Source of the DNA: an uncultured Peptostreptococcaceae bacterium
GTDB lineage: Bacteria > Bacillota > Clostridia > Peptostreptococcales > Anaerovoracaceae
Reading direction: 5' to 3'
DNA: 5,583 bases
Assembly: GCA_905236895.1 (NCBI GenBank)
Contig: CAJOQI010000090.1
Location: forward strand, 1-5,583
Position numbers and translations under genes: made by a program. Positions 1 through 5,583 of the stretch are shown here, in pieces. Numbering within the stretch: the stretch's first letter is position 1; the number at the start of each line of letters is the position of its first letter. A model generated the notes under the pieces. The model searched no databases. It was not told the origin of the DNA and saw nothing but the letters and a program-made list of their open reading frames with translations.

Positions 1-36
1 CCCGCCGTCTTTTGTTTTAGAAATCATTTAATTGCA
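1..36 (+). other. Left-edge stretch upstream of ruvX, no identifiable gene or signal
   Basis: These 36 bases contain stops in two plus-strand frames (TAG at 18-20 and TAA at 29-31), either of which could end an upstream gene. The third frame, which is that of ruvX, stays open to the window edge. I see no Shine-Dalgarno sequence, no promoter pair with usable spacing before position 37, and no hairpin. It could be the tail of an upstream gene or the 5' part of a longer ruvX reading frame; the window does not decide. Confidence 0.5.
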
Positions 37-477
37 ATGGAACAACGAATCATGGCCCTGGATGTGGGAGATAAAACCATTGGAGTAGCTATTAGCGATC
101 CCCTTGGAATCACCGCTCAGGGCATTACAACCATAGAAAGAATAGGAATCAAAAAAGACACCCAAAAAGTACTGGACTTAATCAGGGAGTACGATTGTGG
201 TGCTCTTGTTATTGGCTTACCTTTAAACCTAAAGGGTGAAGACAGCATACAGACGGAAAAGGTAAGGGATTTTAGAGAGAAGCTGGAAAACAAGCTTAGG
301 AGCAACGGACTTGTAAAGCTTCCAATCCATTGGCAAGACGAAAGATTTACAACGGTCATTGCGGAAGACGTGCTTATAGCCGCAGATCTTTCAAGAGAAA
401 AACGGAAAAAGGTAATAGATAAACAGGCAGCTGTGGTAATCCTTCAAAGCTTCCTGGATATTCAAACAAAGGAGTAA
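37..477 (+). CDS. ruvX: RuvX/YqgF family RNase H-fold nuclease (putative Holliday junction resolvase / pre-16S rRNA nuclease)
   Basis: A 146-residue cytoplasmic protein of the YqgF/RuvX family, whose members have been assigned to maturation of the 16S rRNA 5' end and, by similarity to RuvC, to Holliday junction resolution. Visible signatures are the N-terminal strand LDVGDKTIGVAISD (residues 8-21, with acidic D9), VIGLPLNLKG (58-67), the DER motif (101-103) and a C-terminal DKQAAVVILQ helix carrying D128. These match the acidic active-site positions of this RNase H-like fold. Length is normal (about 135-150). The start is uncertain: ATG at 37 has no ribosome binding site in front of it, ATG at 52 (M6) would give the more typical short N-terminus but also lacks one, and the frame is open to the left edge. 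It lies 2 nt before purE, and its last codons hold the purE ribosome binding site, so the two are probably translated from one transcript. No link of RuvX to purine synthesis is implied. Confidence 0.93.
   Translation: MEQRIMALDVGDKTIGVAISDPLGITAQGITTIERIGIKKDTQKVLDLIREYDCGALVIGLPLNLKGEDSIQTEKVRDFREKLENKLRSNGLVKLPIHWQDERFTTVIAEDVLIAADLSREKRKKVIDKQAAVVILQSFLDIQTKE
468..474 (+). promoter_or_regulatory. Ribosome binding site for purE inside the end of ruvX
   Basis: AAAGGAG lies 5 nt before the purE ATG at 480 and overlaps the final ruvX codons. It fixes the purE start and suggests translational coupling to ruvX. Confidence 0.85.
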
Positions 478-479
478 AG

Positions 480-971
480 ATGAAAAAGATTGGAATCGTT
501 ATGGGATCCGACAGTGATCTCCCCGTGGTAGAAAAAGCCATCAATACTCTTAAGGAGTTCGATGTGCCCTTTGAGGTTCATATCTTGTCTGCCCATAGAA
601 CCCCGGAGGGGGTTAAAGAGTTTACCTCCAAGGCCAGGGATAATTACTTTGGTGCAATAATCGCAGCGGCAGGGAAGGCCGCACATTTGGCCGGTGCAAT
701 TGCTGCCAATACAACTCTTCCCGTAATCGGTATTCCAATTAAATCTTCCACCTTGGATGGCTTGGATGCTCTCCTTTCAACGGTTCAGATGCCTTCAGGC
801 ATTCCCGTTGCAACGGTGGCAATAGACGGGGCAGAAAACGCAGCACTTCTGGCACTTCAGATGCTTGCCATTAATGATTTGGATCTGGCGGAAAAATTGG
901 AGGAGAGAAGACGCAAGGCTGCGGAAAAGATTCTTGCCAAGAATGAAGAAATACTGGAACAGTATAAATAA
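480..971 (+). CDS. purE: 5-(carboxyamino)imidazole ribonucleotide mutase, class I PurE (phosphoribosylaminoimidazole carboxylase catalytic subunit)
   Basis: A 163-residue cytoplasmic enzyme of step 6 of IMP synthesis. Class I PurE moves the carboxylate of N5-CAIR (made by PurK) to carbon 4, giving CAIR; the family forms octamers. Motifs are the nucleotide-binding loop MGSDSD (8-13), SAHRTP (37-42, with the conserved catalytic histidine at H39), AGKAAHLAG (64-72, second conserved histidine H69) and VQMPSGIPVATVAI (102-115). The length and the HRTP and QMP motifs fit class I rather than the class II AIR carboxylase. The usual HLPG of the second loop reads HLAG here; from memory this is common in clostridial proteins and not a sign of inactivity. 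The C-terminus (from about 135) is a charged helix. purK is not adjacent, so whether the cell feeds this enzyme with N5-CAIR cannot be seen. purM follows 15 nt later, without the purC and purF genes often found between them. Confidence 0.98.
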   Translation: MKKIGIVMGSDSDLPVVEKAINTLKEFDVPFEVHILSAHRTPEGVKEFTSKARDNYFGAIIAAAGKAAHLAGAIAANTTLPVIGIPIKSSTLDGLDALLSTVQMPSGIPVATVAIDGAENAALLALQMLAINDLDLAEKLEERRRKAAEKILAKNEEILEQYK

Positions 972-976
972 TAACC

Positions 977-982
977 GGAGGT
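977..982 (+). promoter_or_regulatory. Ribosome binding site for purM
   Basis: GGAGGT, a near-perfect Shine-Dalgarno core, sits 4 nt before the purM ATG at 987 in the 15-nt gap after the purE stop. It supports this start. Confidence 0.88.
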
Positions 983-986
983 AGAT

Positions 987-2027
987 ATGTCAAAGAGCTT
1001 TAGCGAAAGCTATAAGGAAGCCGGTGTGGATATTACTGCCGGTTACGAATCCGTTGAACTAATGAAGGAGCATATTGCCAGGACTTCCGTCTTCGGTAAT
1101 ATGTCCGATATCGGTGGTTTTGGTGGTTCCTTTCAGCCGGATTTATCGGGAATGGAAAATCCTGTTCTGGTTAGCGGCACCGACGGAGTAGGAACAAAGC
1201 TTAGAATTGCGGAGCTTATGGATGTCCATGACACCATAGGAATCGACTGCGTTGCAATGTGCGTAAACGATATTATCTGCGTTGGAGCAAAGCCGCTATT
1301 CTTCCTTGACTATATCGCATGCGGTAAGAATAAACCGGAAAAGATAGCGGAAATCGTAAAGGGCGTTGCCGAAGGCTGCATTAGGGCCCAGGTTGCCTTG
1401 GTTGGGGGAGAGACCGCCGAACATCCGGGCATGATGCCTGAAGACGATTATGATTTGGCAGGATTTACCGTTGGAATTGTTGATAAGAACAAAGCTCTTA
1501 ACAAAGAGAATGTTGAACCGGGGGACATAATAATTGCACTGCCATCTTCCGGCGTTCACTCCAACGGCTTTTCATTGGTACGTAAGGTCTTTGATATAGA
1601 AAATGCCGATCTTAATAAGATCTATCCTCAGCTTGATAATAAAACCTTGGGAGAAGTTCTTCTTACTCCCACGGAAATCTATGTAAGACCAATTCTTAAA
1701 CTGATAGAAAAGGTCAATGTTAAATCTATTGCACATATTACGGGAGGCGGCTTCTACGAAAACATTCCAAGGGCCTTGCCCGATAATCTTGGTGCATCAA
1801 TAAAAGAAGAAGCAGTAAAGATTCTTCCAATCTTCAATCTCATCCAGGAGAAGGGTGATATTACCAAGCACGATATGTTTAATACCTTCAATATGGGAGT
1901 GGGCATGATAGTTATAGTCTCTCCCGGAGAAAAGGAAGAGACCATAAGAGGTCTGGAAGAAGAAGGCCTGAAGCCCTATAAAATAGGCTATGTTTCAGAT
2001 GAATTCGAGGGTGTGGAAATATGTTAG
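987..2027 (+). CDS. purM: Phosphoribosylformylglycinamidine cyclo-ligase (AIR synthetase)
   Basis: A 346-residue cytoplasmic enzyme of step 5: ATP-dependent ring closure of FGAM to 5-aminoimidazole ribonucleotide (AIR), the substrate that leads to the PurE step. It belongs to the PurM/PurL/SelD/HypE ATP-binding superfamily. Motifs in order: YKEAGVDI (9-16), the glycine-rich SGTDGVGTKL (63-72), MCVNDI (91-96), GETAEHPGMM (141-150), SSGVHSNGFSLVRK (187-200), LLTPTEIYV (225-233), HITGGGFYENIPR (250-262) and FNMGVGM (301-307). The N-terminal half is the AIRS domain and the C-terminal half (from about 180) the AIRS_C domain. Length matches the family (about 340-350) and nothing looks broken. The start is set by a strong ribosome binding site. 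The last 7 nt overlap the start of purN, so the two genes are probably coupled in translation. Confidence 0.98.
   Translation: MSKSFSESYKEAGVDITAGYESVELMKEHIARTSVFGNMSDIGGFGGSFQPDLSGMENPVLVSGTDGVGTKLRIAELMDVHDTIGIDCVAMCVNDIICVGAKPLFFLDYIACGKNKPEKIAEIVKGVAEGCIRAQVALVGGETAEHPGMMPEDDYDLAGFTVGIVDKNKALNKENVEPGDIIIALPSSGVHSNGFSLVRKVFDIENADLNKIYPQLDNKTLGEVLLTPTEIYVRPILKLIEKVNVKSIAHITGGGFYENIPRALPDNLGASIKEEAVKILPIFNLIQEKGDITKHDMFNTFNMGVGMIVIVSPGEKEETIRGLEEEGLKPYKIGYVSDEFEGVEIC
2007..2011 (+). promoter_or_regulatory. Weak ribosome binding site for purN within purM
   Basis: GAGGG lies 9 nt before the ATG at 2021, inside the end of purM. It is the only purine-rich element near this start and is weaker than those of the neighbouring genes, in line with coupling to purM translation. 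Confidence 0.5.
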
Positions 2028-2662
2028 GTCTTTGCTATGATGAAAATGGTCAGGAATACCTTGATCCCTTATGTCGCATTGCTGTTCTTGTTTCCGGAGG
2101 AGGAACAAATCTCCAGGCTTTGATAGATGATGAAAAGGCTGGCAAAAACCCCAAGGGGGAAATAGTCTTGGTTGCAGGTTCCAATCCCAATGCCTATGCC
2201 TTTGAAAGAGCAAAGACCGCAGGAATCCACAGCTATGTTTTTCAGGATGAGAAGGACCTGCTTGATAAACTTGAGGAATACAAAATAGATTTAATCGTCT
2301 TGGCAGGTTTCCTAAAAATTCTAAGTCCGGAGTTTATTGAGGAATACCCGGATAGAATAATAAACATTCACCCCGCTCTTCTTCCTTCCTTTGGAGGGAA
2401 GGGCTGCTACGGTATCCATGTTCACGAAAAGGCTCTTGAATACGGAGTGAAGGTCAGCGGTGCCACAGTACATTTTGTCAATGCCATTCCCGATGGGGGA
2501 AAGATTATTGCCCAGAAAGCAGTAGATGTTTTAGAGGATGACACGCCGGAAATTCTCCAGAAGAGAATTATGGAAGAGGCGGAGTGGGTAATACTTCCGG
2601 AAGCCGTAAGAAAACTAAGCGAAATAATCTTTGATGATAATTTAAGAATGCTAACCGATTAA
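2021..2662 (+). CDS. purN: Phosphoribosylglycinamide formyltransferase, folate-dependent (GAR transformylase)
   Basis: A 213-residue cytoplasmic enzyme of step 3: it transfers a formyl group from 10-formyltetrahydrofolate to GAR, giving FGAR. The Rossmann-like formyltransferase domain begins at about residue 18. Motifs: VLVSGGGTNLQALID (22-36, phosphate-binding loop), LAGFLKIL (94-101), INIHPALLPSF (114-124) with N115 and H117, and PDGGKII (157-163) with D158. These three are the Asn, His and Asp of the catalytic site known for this family. The protein opens with about 17 extra residues before CRIAVLVSGG, whereas most PurN proteins begin within a few residues of that strand. No ATG, GTG or TTG lies in frame between 2021 and that strand, so ATG 2021, overlapping the purM stop by 7 nt, is the only ordinary start. 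Its product's pathway precursor GAR comes from PurD, encoded farther down the same operon. Confidence 0.97.
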   Translation: MLGLCYDENGQEYLDPLCRIAVLVSGGGTNLQALIDDEKAGKNPKGEIVLVAGSNPNAYAFERAKTAGIHSYVFQDEKDLLDKLEEYKIDLIVLAGFLKILSPEFIEEYPDRIINIHPALLPSFGGKGCYGIHVHEKALEYGVKVSGATVHFVNAIPDGGKIIAQKAVDVLEDDTPEILQKRIMEEAEWVILPEAVRKLSEIIFDDNLRMLTD

Positions 2663-2667
2663 GGAGG
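2661..2667 (+). promoter_or_regulatory. Ribosome binding site for purO
   Basis: AAGGAGG overlaps the purN stop codon (2660-2662) and sits 4 nt before the ATG at 2672. It is a near-ideal Shine-Dalgarno sequence and fixes this start. Confidence 0.88.
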
Positions 2668-2671
2668 CGTA

Positions 2672-3424
2672 ATGAATTCACAGGAAACCTACGAAATCCA
2701 GAGTTTTAATGATCTTGTAAAGAACAACCCCTATGTGGGAAGGGGAATAATAATCGGAATGACTGAGGACAGCAAAAACGTTGTTACCGCTTATTTTATT
2801 ATGGGTCGTTCGGAAAACAGCAGAAACAGAGTTTTCAGATGGGTGGAAGACGGTATTATTATCGAACCCTTTGATGAAAGCAAGGTTGAGGACCCCAGCC
2901 TTATAATCTATTATCCTTTGAAAGACCTTCCTAACGGAGACATTATCGTAACCAATGGAAATCAGACCGATACCATCTATGATGTGATGAAAGAAGGAGG
3001 AAGCTTTGTTGACGCTTTAAGGCTAAGGGAGTTTGAACCCGACGATCCCAATTGGACTCCCAGGATCAGCGGAATAATAAACTTTGATGATGAAATCTAT
3101 CAGGGCTTCACTTATTCCATGAGCATTTTGAAAAGCGGTGATCCCAAGGGCAATTCATGCAATAGATTCTTCTATGAATACGAGCCCGTTCCCGGTCTTG
3201 GTCATTTTCTCCATACCTATATGGGTGACGGAAATCCGCTGCCAACCTTCACGGGAGAGCCGGAGAGGGTCACTATTCCATCTGATATGGTTCAATTCAG
3301 CCATGAGATTTGGAATAGCTTAAACAAAGATAATAAGATCTCTCTCTATGTGAGATATTCCGATATAGAGACAGGAGAATGCGAAGAGATTCTCATCAAC
3401 AAGCATGAGCAAGAGGAGGAATAA
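2672..3424 (+). CDS. purO: IMP cyclohydrolase, archaeal-type PurO family
   Basis: A 250-residue cytoplasmic protein that I recognise as the PurO-type IMP cyclohydrolase, which closes the second purine ring (FAICAR to IMP plus water), the last step of the pathway. PurO has an Ntn-hydrolase-like fold and is unrelated to the cyclohydrolase half of bifunctional PurH. Family-type segments are YVGRGIIIG (21-29), YFIMGRSENSRNRVF (41-55), VEDPSLIIYYP (72-82), VTNGNQTDTIYD (93-104), DDPNWTPRISG (124-134) and HFLHTYMGDGNPLPTF (178-193). It is longer than the roughly 200-residue archaeal proteins; the charged tail ends HEQEEE. No signal peptide or membrane segment is visible. The next gene, encoding the transformylase for step 9, starts on the last base of the purO stop codon, which strongly supports the assignment: together they replace fused PurH. 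Residue-level catalytic assignments were not attempted. Confidence 0.9.
   Translation: MNSQETYEIQSFNDLVKNNPYVGRGIIIGMTEDSKNVVTAYFIMGRSENSRNRVFRWVEDGIIIEPFDESKVEDPSLIIYYPLKDLPNGDIIVTNGNQTDTIYDVMKEGGSFVDALRLREFEPDDPNWTPRISGIINFDDEIYQGFTYSMSILKSGDPKGNSCNRFFYEYEPVPGLGHFLHTYMGDGNPLPTFTGEPERVTIPSDMVQFSHEIWNSLNKDNKISLYVRYSDIETGECEEILINKHEQEEE
3414..3419 (+). promoter_or_regulatory. Ribosome binding site for the AICAR transformylase gene, inside purO
   Basis: AGGAGG lies within the last purO codons, 4 nt before the ATG at 3424, which shares its A with the purO TAA stop. This TAATG arrangement is typical of coupled translation. Confidence 0.85.
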
Positions 3425-4608
3425 TGAAAGAGTTCGAACTTAAATACGGCTGCAATCCCAATCAGAAACCTGCACAGATTTTTATGGAAGATGGTTCTGA
3501 ACTTCCAATAGAAATCCTCAATGGTCGTCCGGGATATATTAATTTCTTGGATGCCTTTAACAGCTGGCAGCTTGTAAAAGAGATAAAAGAAGCCACGGGA
3601 CTTCCTGCGGCCACATCCTTTAAGCATGTTAGTCCAACCTCTGCAGCCGTTGGCAATCCTTTAAGCGAAAAGCTTAAGAAGGCTTGCTTTGTTGACGATA
3701 TAGAAGGCTTGGATGACTCTCCCATTGCCATGGCCTATGCAAGAGCCAGGGGTACCGACAGAATGTCTTCCTTTGGTGACTGGGTCGCATTATCCGACAC
3801 CTGCGATGAGGTTACTGCAACCATTCTTAAAAGAGAAGTATCCGACGGAATAATCGCACCTGACTATACACCTGAAGCCCTTGAAATATTAAAAGGCAAG
3901 AAGAAAGGTGGGTATAATATAGTTAAGATGGATTACGACTATATTCCTTTTGCCGAAGAGAAGAAGCAGGTTTATGGAATCACCTTTAAGCAGGGAAGGA
4001 ACGACTATAAGGTTGACGATTCCGTATTTGAAAATATAGTAACGGCAAATAAGAATCTCACGGCGGATGCCAAGAGAGATCTTATGATTGCCCTTATAAC
4101 CCTTAAATATACCCAGTCCAATTCCGTGGCCTTTGCTTACGATGGTCAGGCAATAGGTGTTGGAGCAGGGCAGCAGTCCAGAATTCACTGCACCAGGCTG
4201 GCTGGAAGCAAGGCGGATTTCTGGAACTTAAGACAGTCTGACAGAATACTCAATCTGCCATTTAAGGAAGATGTTGGTAGGCCTGACAGAGATAACGCAA
4301 TCGATATTTACCTGGGTGAATATCCTGAAGATATTCTGGCCGACGGAAATTGGCAAAAAGTCTTTACGGAAAGACCCAAGGAGTTTACATGGGAAGAGAA
4401 GAGAGAATATCTTGACAGCCTTTCAGGTATTTCCCTTGGAAGCGACGCTTTCTTCCCCTTCGGCGACAATATAGAAAGGGCAAAGAAAAGCGGTGTAACA
4501 TATATTGCAGAACCCGGTGGCTCCGTCAGAGACGACAATGTAATAGAGGTCTGCGATAAATACAATATGGTGATGGCATTTACCGGCATGAGACTTTTCC
4601 ATCATTAA
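3424..4608 (+). CDS. purH: Stand-alone AICAR transformylase (phosphoribosylaminoimidazolecarboxamide formyltransferase), ATIC-like, without a cyclohydrolase domain
   Basis: A 394-residue cytoplasmic enzyme of step 9: AICAR plus 10-formyltetrahydrofolate gives FAICAR, which the neighbouring PurO product turns into IMP. It corresponds only to the transformylase half of bifunctional PurH (usually over 500 residues). It begins directly with ELKYGCNPNQKPA (5-17), and the roughly 200-residue MGS-like cyclohydrolase domain is absent. The catalytic Lys-His pair lies in SFKHVSPTSAAVG (K67, H68), matching K266/H267 of human ATIC. Further motifs are YARARGTDRMSSFGDW (105-120), REVSDGIIAPDY (137-148), KYTQSNSVAFA (228-238), GVGAGQQSRIHCTRLAG (245-261) and SSLR-free C-terminal AFFPFGDNIERAKKSG (342-357), ending RLFHH. 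The QQSRIHCTRLAG and RLFHH segments resemble animal ATIC rather than the Bacillus or E. coli proteins. The start is fixed by its ribosome binding site. Some authors call the stand-alone domain purV; purH is used here as the common symbol. Confidence 0.95.
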   Translation: MKEFELKYGCNPNQKPAQIFMEDGSELPIEILNGRPGYINFLDAFNSWQLVKEIKEATGLPAATSFKHVSPTSAAVGNPLSEKLKKACFVDDIEGLDDSPIAMAYARARGTDRMSSFGDWVALSDTCDEVTATILKREVSDGIIAPDYTPEALEILKGKKKGGYNIVKMDYDYIPFAEEKKQVYGITFKQGRNDYKVDDSVFENIVTANKNLTADAKRDLMIALITLKYTQSNSVAFAYDGQAIGVGAGQQSRIHCTRLAGSKADFWNLRQSDRILNLPFKEDVGRPDRDNAIDIYLGEYPEDILADGNWQKVFTERPKEFTWEEKREYLDSLSGISLGSDAFFPFGDNIERAKKSGVTYIAEPGGSVRDDNVIEVCDKYNMVMAFTGMRLFHH

Positions 4609-4642
4609 TCATCATTATTCCGTCGAAAGAAAAGAGGTTGCT
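4609..4642 (+). other. 34-nt gap before purD with ribosome binding site (GAGGT at 4634-4638)
   Basis: This is the longest gene-free stretch in the window. AAGAGGT ends 4 nt before the purD ATG at 4643 and serves as its ribosome binding site. The octamer CATCATTA occurs at 4600-4607, across the end of the upstream gene, and again at 4610-4617. I see no hairpin with a T-tract and no convincing promoter. Confidence 0.75.
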
Positions 4643-5583
4643 ATGAAGATTATGGTAGTAGGGGGCGGAGGAAGAGAGCACGCCATCATCAAAAAAATCA
4701 AAGAGAACCCAATGGTAGATAAGATCTACGCCCTTCCGGGAAACGGTGGTATTGCTGAGGACGCGGAATGCGTTCCCATTGCTGCAACTGATCTAAACAA
4801 GGTTGTGGATTTTGCTATCGACAATTCAATCGACTATGCTGTGGTTGCTCCGGACGATCCCTTGGTTATGGGACTTGTTGATATGCTTTCGGAGCATTTC
4901 ATCCCTTGCTTTGGTCCAAATAAGGCTGCAGCCATAATAGAAGGCAGCAAAGCCTTCTCAAAGGATCTGATGAAGCGCTACGGCATTCCCACGGCGGACT
5001 ACAGAATCTTTGATGATTATGAAGAAGCAAGGAGTTATCTTGAAGGATGCAAGCTTCCCGTGGTTATAAAGGCAGACGGACTTGCCCTTGGCAAAGGAGT
5101 TCTTATAGCCACCACAAGAGAAGAAACTCGACTTGCCATTAACTCCATGATGAAGGATAAGGTCTTCGGTGCCAGCGGAAATACGGTTGTAGTGGAAGAA
5201 GTCTTGGAAGGTCCCGAAGTAACTGTTCTTGCATTTACAGATGGTAAGACCATACGTCCCATGGTTTCTTCCATGGATCATAAGAGAGCCTTCGATAATG
5301 ACCTGGGTCCCAATACGGGAGGTATGGGGACCATTGCACCTAATCCATATTATACGGAAGAGGTGGCTGAAAGGTGCATGAAGGAAATCTTCCTTCCAAC
5401 CATTAAGGCCATGAACAAAGAGGGAAGAACCTTTAAGGGATGTCTATACTTTGGTCTTATGATTACTGAAGATGGCCCCAAAGTTATCGAATATAATTGC
5501 AGATTCGGAGATCCGGAAGCCCAGGTTGTTCTGCCACTTCTTAAGACTGACCTTTTGGATATTATGATGGCCGTAACCAAGGA
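4643..5583 (+). CDS. purD: Phosphoribosylamine-glycine ligase (GAR synthetase), 3' end cut off by the window
   Basis: The first 313 codons (plus two bases) of a gene whose family product is about 420 residues, so roughly the last quarter is missing. PurD is the cytoplasmic step 2 enzyme: phosphoribosylamine plus glycine plus ATP gives GAR, the substrate of PurN. Visible parts are an N-terminal domain with VVGGGGREHA (5-14) and LPGNGG (31-36), then an ATP-grasp domain from about residue 100 with GSKAFSKDLM (101-110), VIKADGLALGKGV (141-153, ATP-binding lysine K143), VEEVLEGPEV (184-193), LGPNTGGMGT (221-230) and VIEYNCRFGDPE (281-292), where E283 and N285 are the expected metal ligands. The reading frame is intact throughout the visible part. 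A good ribosome binding site ends 4 nt before the ATG. The 34-nt gap behind the transformylase gene holds no terminator, so it probably belongs to the same operon. Confidence 0.97.
   Translation, partial: MKIMVVGGGGREHAIIKKIKENPMVDKIYALPGNGGIAEDAECVPIAATDLNKVVDFAIDNSIDYAVVAPDDPLVMGLVDMLSEHFIPCFGPNKAAAIIEGSKAFSKDLMKRYGIPTADYRIFDDYEEARSYLEGCKLPVVIKADGLALGKGVLIATTREETRLAINSMMKDKVFGASGNTVVVEEVLEGPEVTVLAFTDGKTIRPMVSSMDHKRAFDNDLGPNTGGMGTIAPNPYYTEEVAERCMKEIFLPTIKAMNKEGRTFKGCLYFGLMITEDGPKVIEYNCRFGDPEAQVVLPLLKTDLLDIMMAVTK

Noticed and set aside
117..359. Minus-strand open frame opposite ruvX
   Set aside because: Lies fully inside a well-supported gene, shows no family motif and has low-complexity Ser/Leu-rich composition typical of antisense reading.
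480..971. PurE HLAG in place of HLPG as a possible loss of function
   Set aside because: Both catalytic histidines and all other class I motifs are present, and I recall the same variant in other clostridial PurE proteins.
1296..1945. Minus-strand open frames opposite purM (1296-1559 and 1754-1945)
   Set aside because: Both are shadows of a full-length, motif-complete purM and show no recognisable protein sequence.
2094..2106. Strong Shine-Dalgarno-like GGAGGAGG inside purN, possible internal start
   Set aside because: It encodes the conserved SGGGT phosphate loop and no start codon follows at a usable distance.
3138..3323. Plus-strand frame nested in purO
   Set aside because: Short, out of frame with a recognised gene, no ribosome binding site and no known motif.
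3346..4605. Several minus-strand frames and one nested plus-strand frame (4271-4474) within the transformylase gene
   Set aside because: All overlap a conserved coding sequence and look like shadow frames.
4958..5580. Minus-strand open frames opposite purD, one up to 107 codons
   Set aside because: The plus strand encodes an unbroken PurD with all ATP-grasp motifs; the antisense frames show no family resemblance.
1..5583. CRISPR array, insertion sequence, tRNA, riboswitch, or rho-independent terminator
   Set aside because: Nearly all bases are in conserved coding sequence; gaps are 34 nt or less, and I saw no repeat array, transposase, inverted-repeat pair or hairpin with a T-tract.

Overview
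The window is one uninterrupted run of seven plus-strand genes. It is most of a de novo purine (IMP) biosynthesis operon, headed by a RuvX/YqgF nuclease gene. Strong purine-rich ribosome binding sites, tight packing, a moderate to low GC content (low-to-mid 40s by eye) and the protein sequence styles point to a Firmicute of the class Clostridia. This is an inference from sequence style; no species-level marker is present.

Layout: 1-36 is the 3' part of something upstream, with no clear signal. ruvX is at 37-477. purE (480-971) follows 2 nt later, purM (987-2027) 15 nt after that, and purN (2021-2662) overlaps the end of purM by 7 nt. purO (2672-3424) comes 9 nt later. A stand-alone AICAR transformylase gene of the purH family (3424-4608) overlaps the purO stop by 1 nt. 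After a 34-nt gap, purD (4643 to beyond the right edge) is cut by the window end after 313 codons. There is no intergenic stretch over 40 nt, no terminator and no convincing internal promoter, so the genes are very probably co-transcribed.

Together the genes cover pathway steps 2 (PurD, GAR synthesis), 3 (PurN, formylation to FGAR), 5 (PurM, AIR synthesis), 6 (PurE, CAIR formation), 9 (AICAR formylation) and 10 (FAICAR cyclisation to IMP). PurF, the FGAM synthase, PurK, PurC and PurB are not in the window.

The most interesting point is the last two steps. In place of the usual fused bacterial PurH there are two adjacent, overlapping genes: an archaeal-type IMP cyclohydrolase (PurO family) and a transformylase that resembles the C-terminal half of animal ATIC more than the usual bacterial PurH. 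This combination is known in some Clostridia, so it is unusual rather than new. I found no mobile element, CRISPR array, RNA gene or undescribed system. Otherwise this is an ordinary housekeeping operon.
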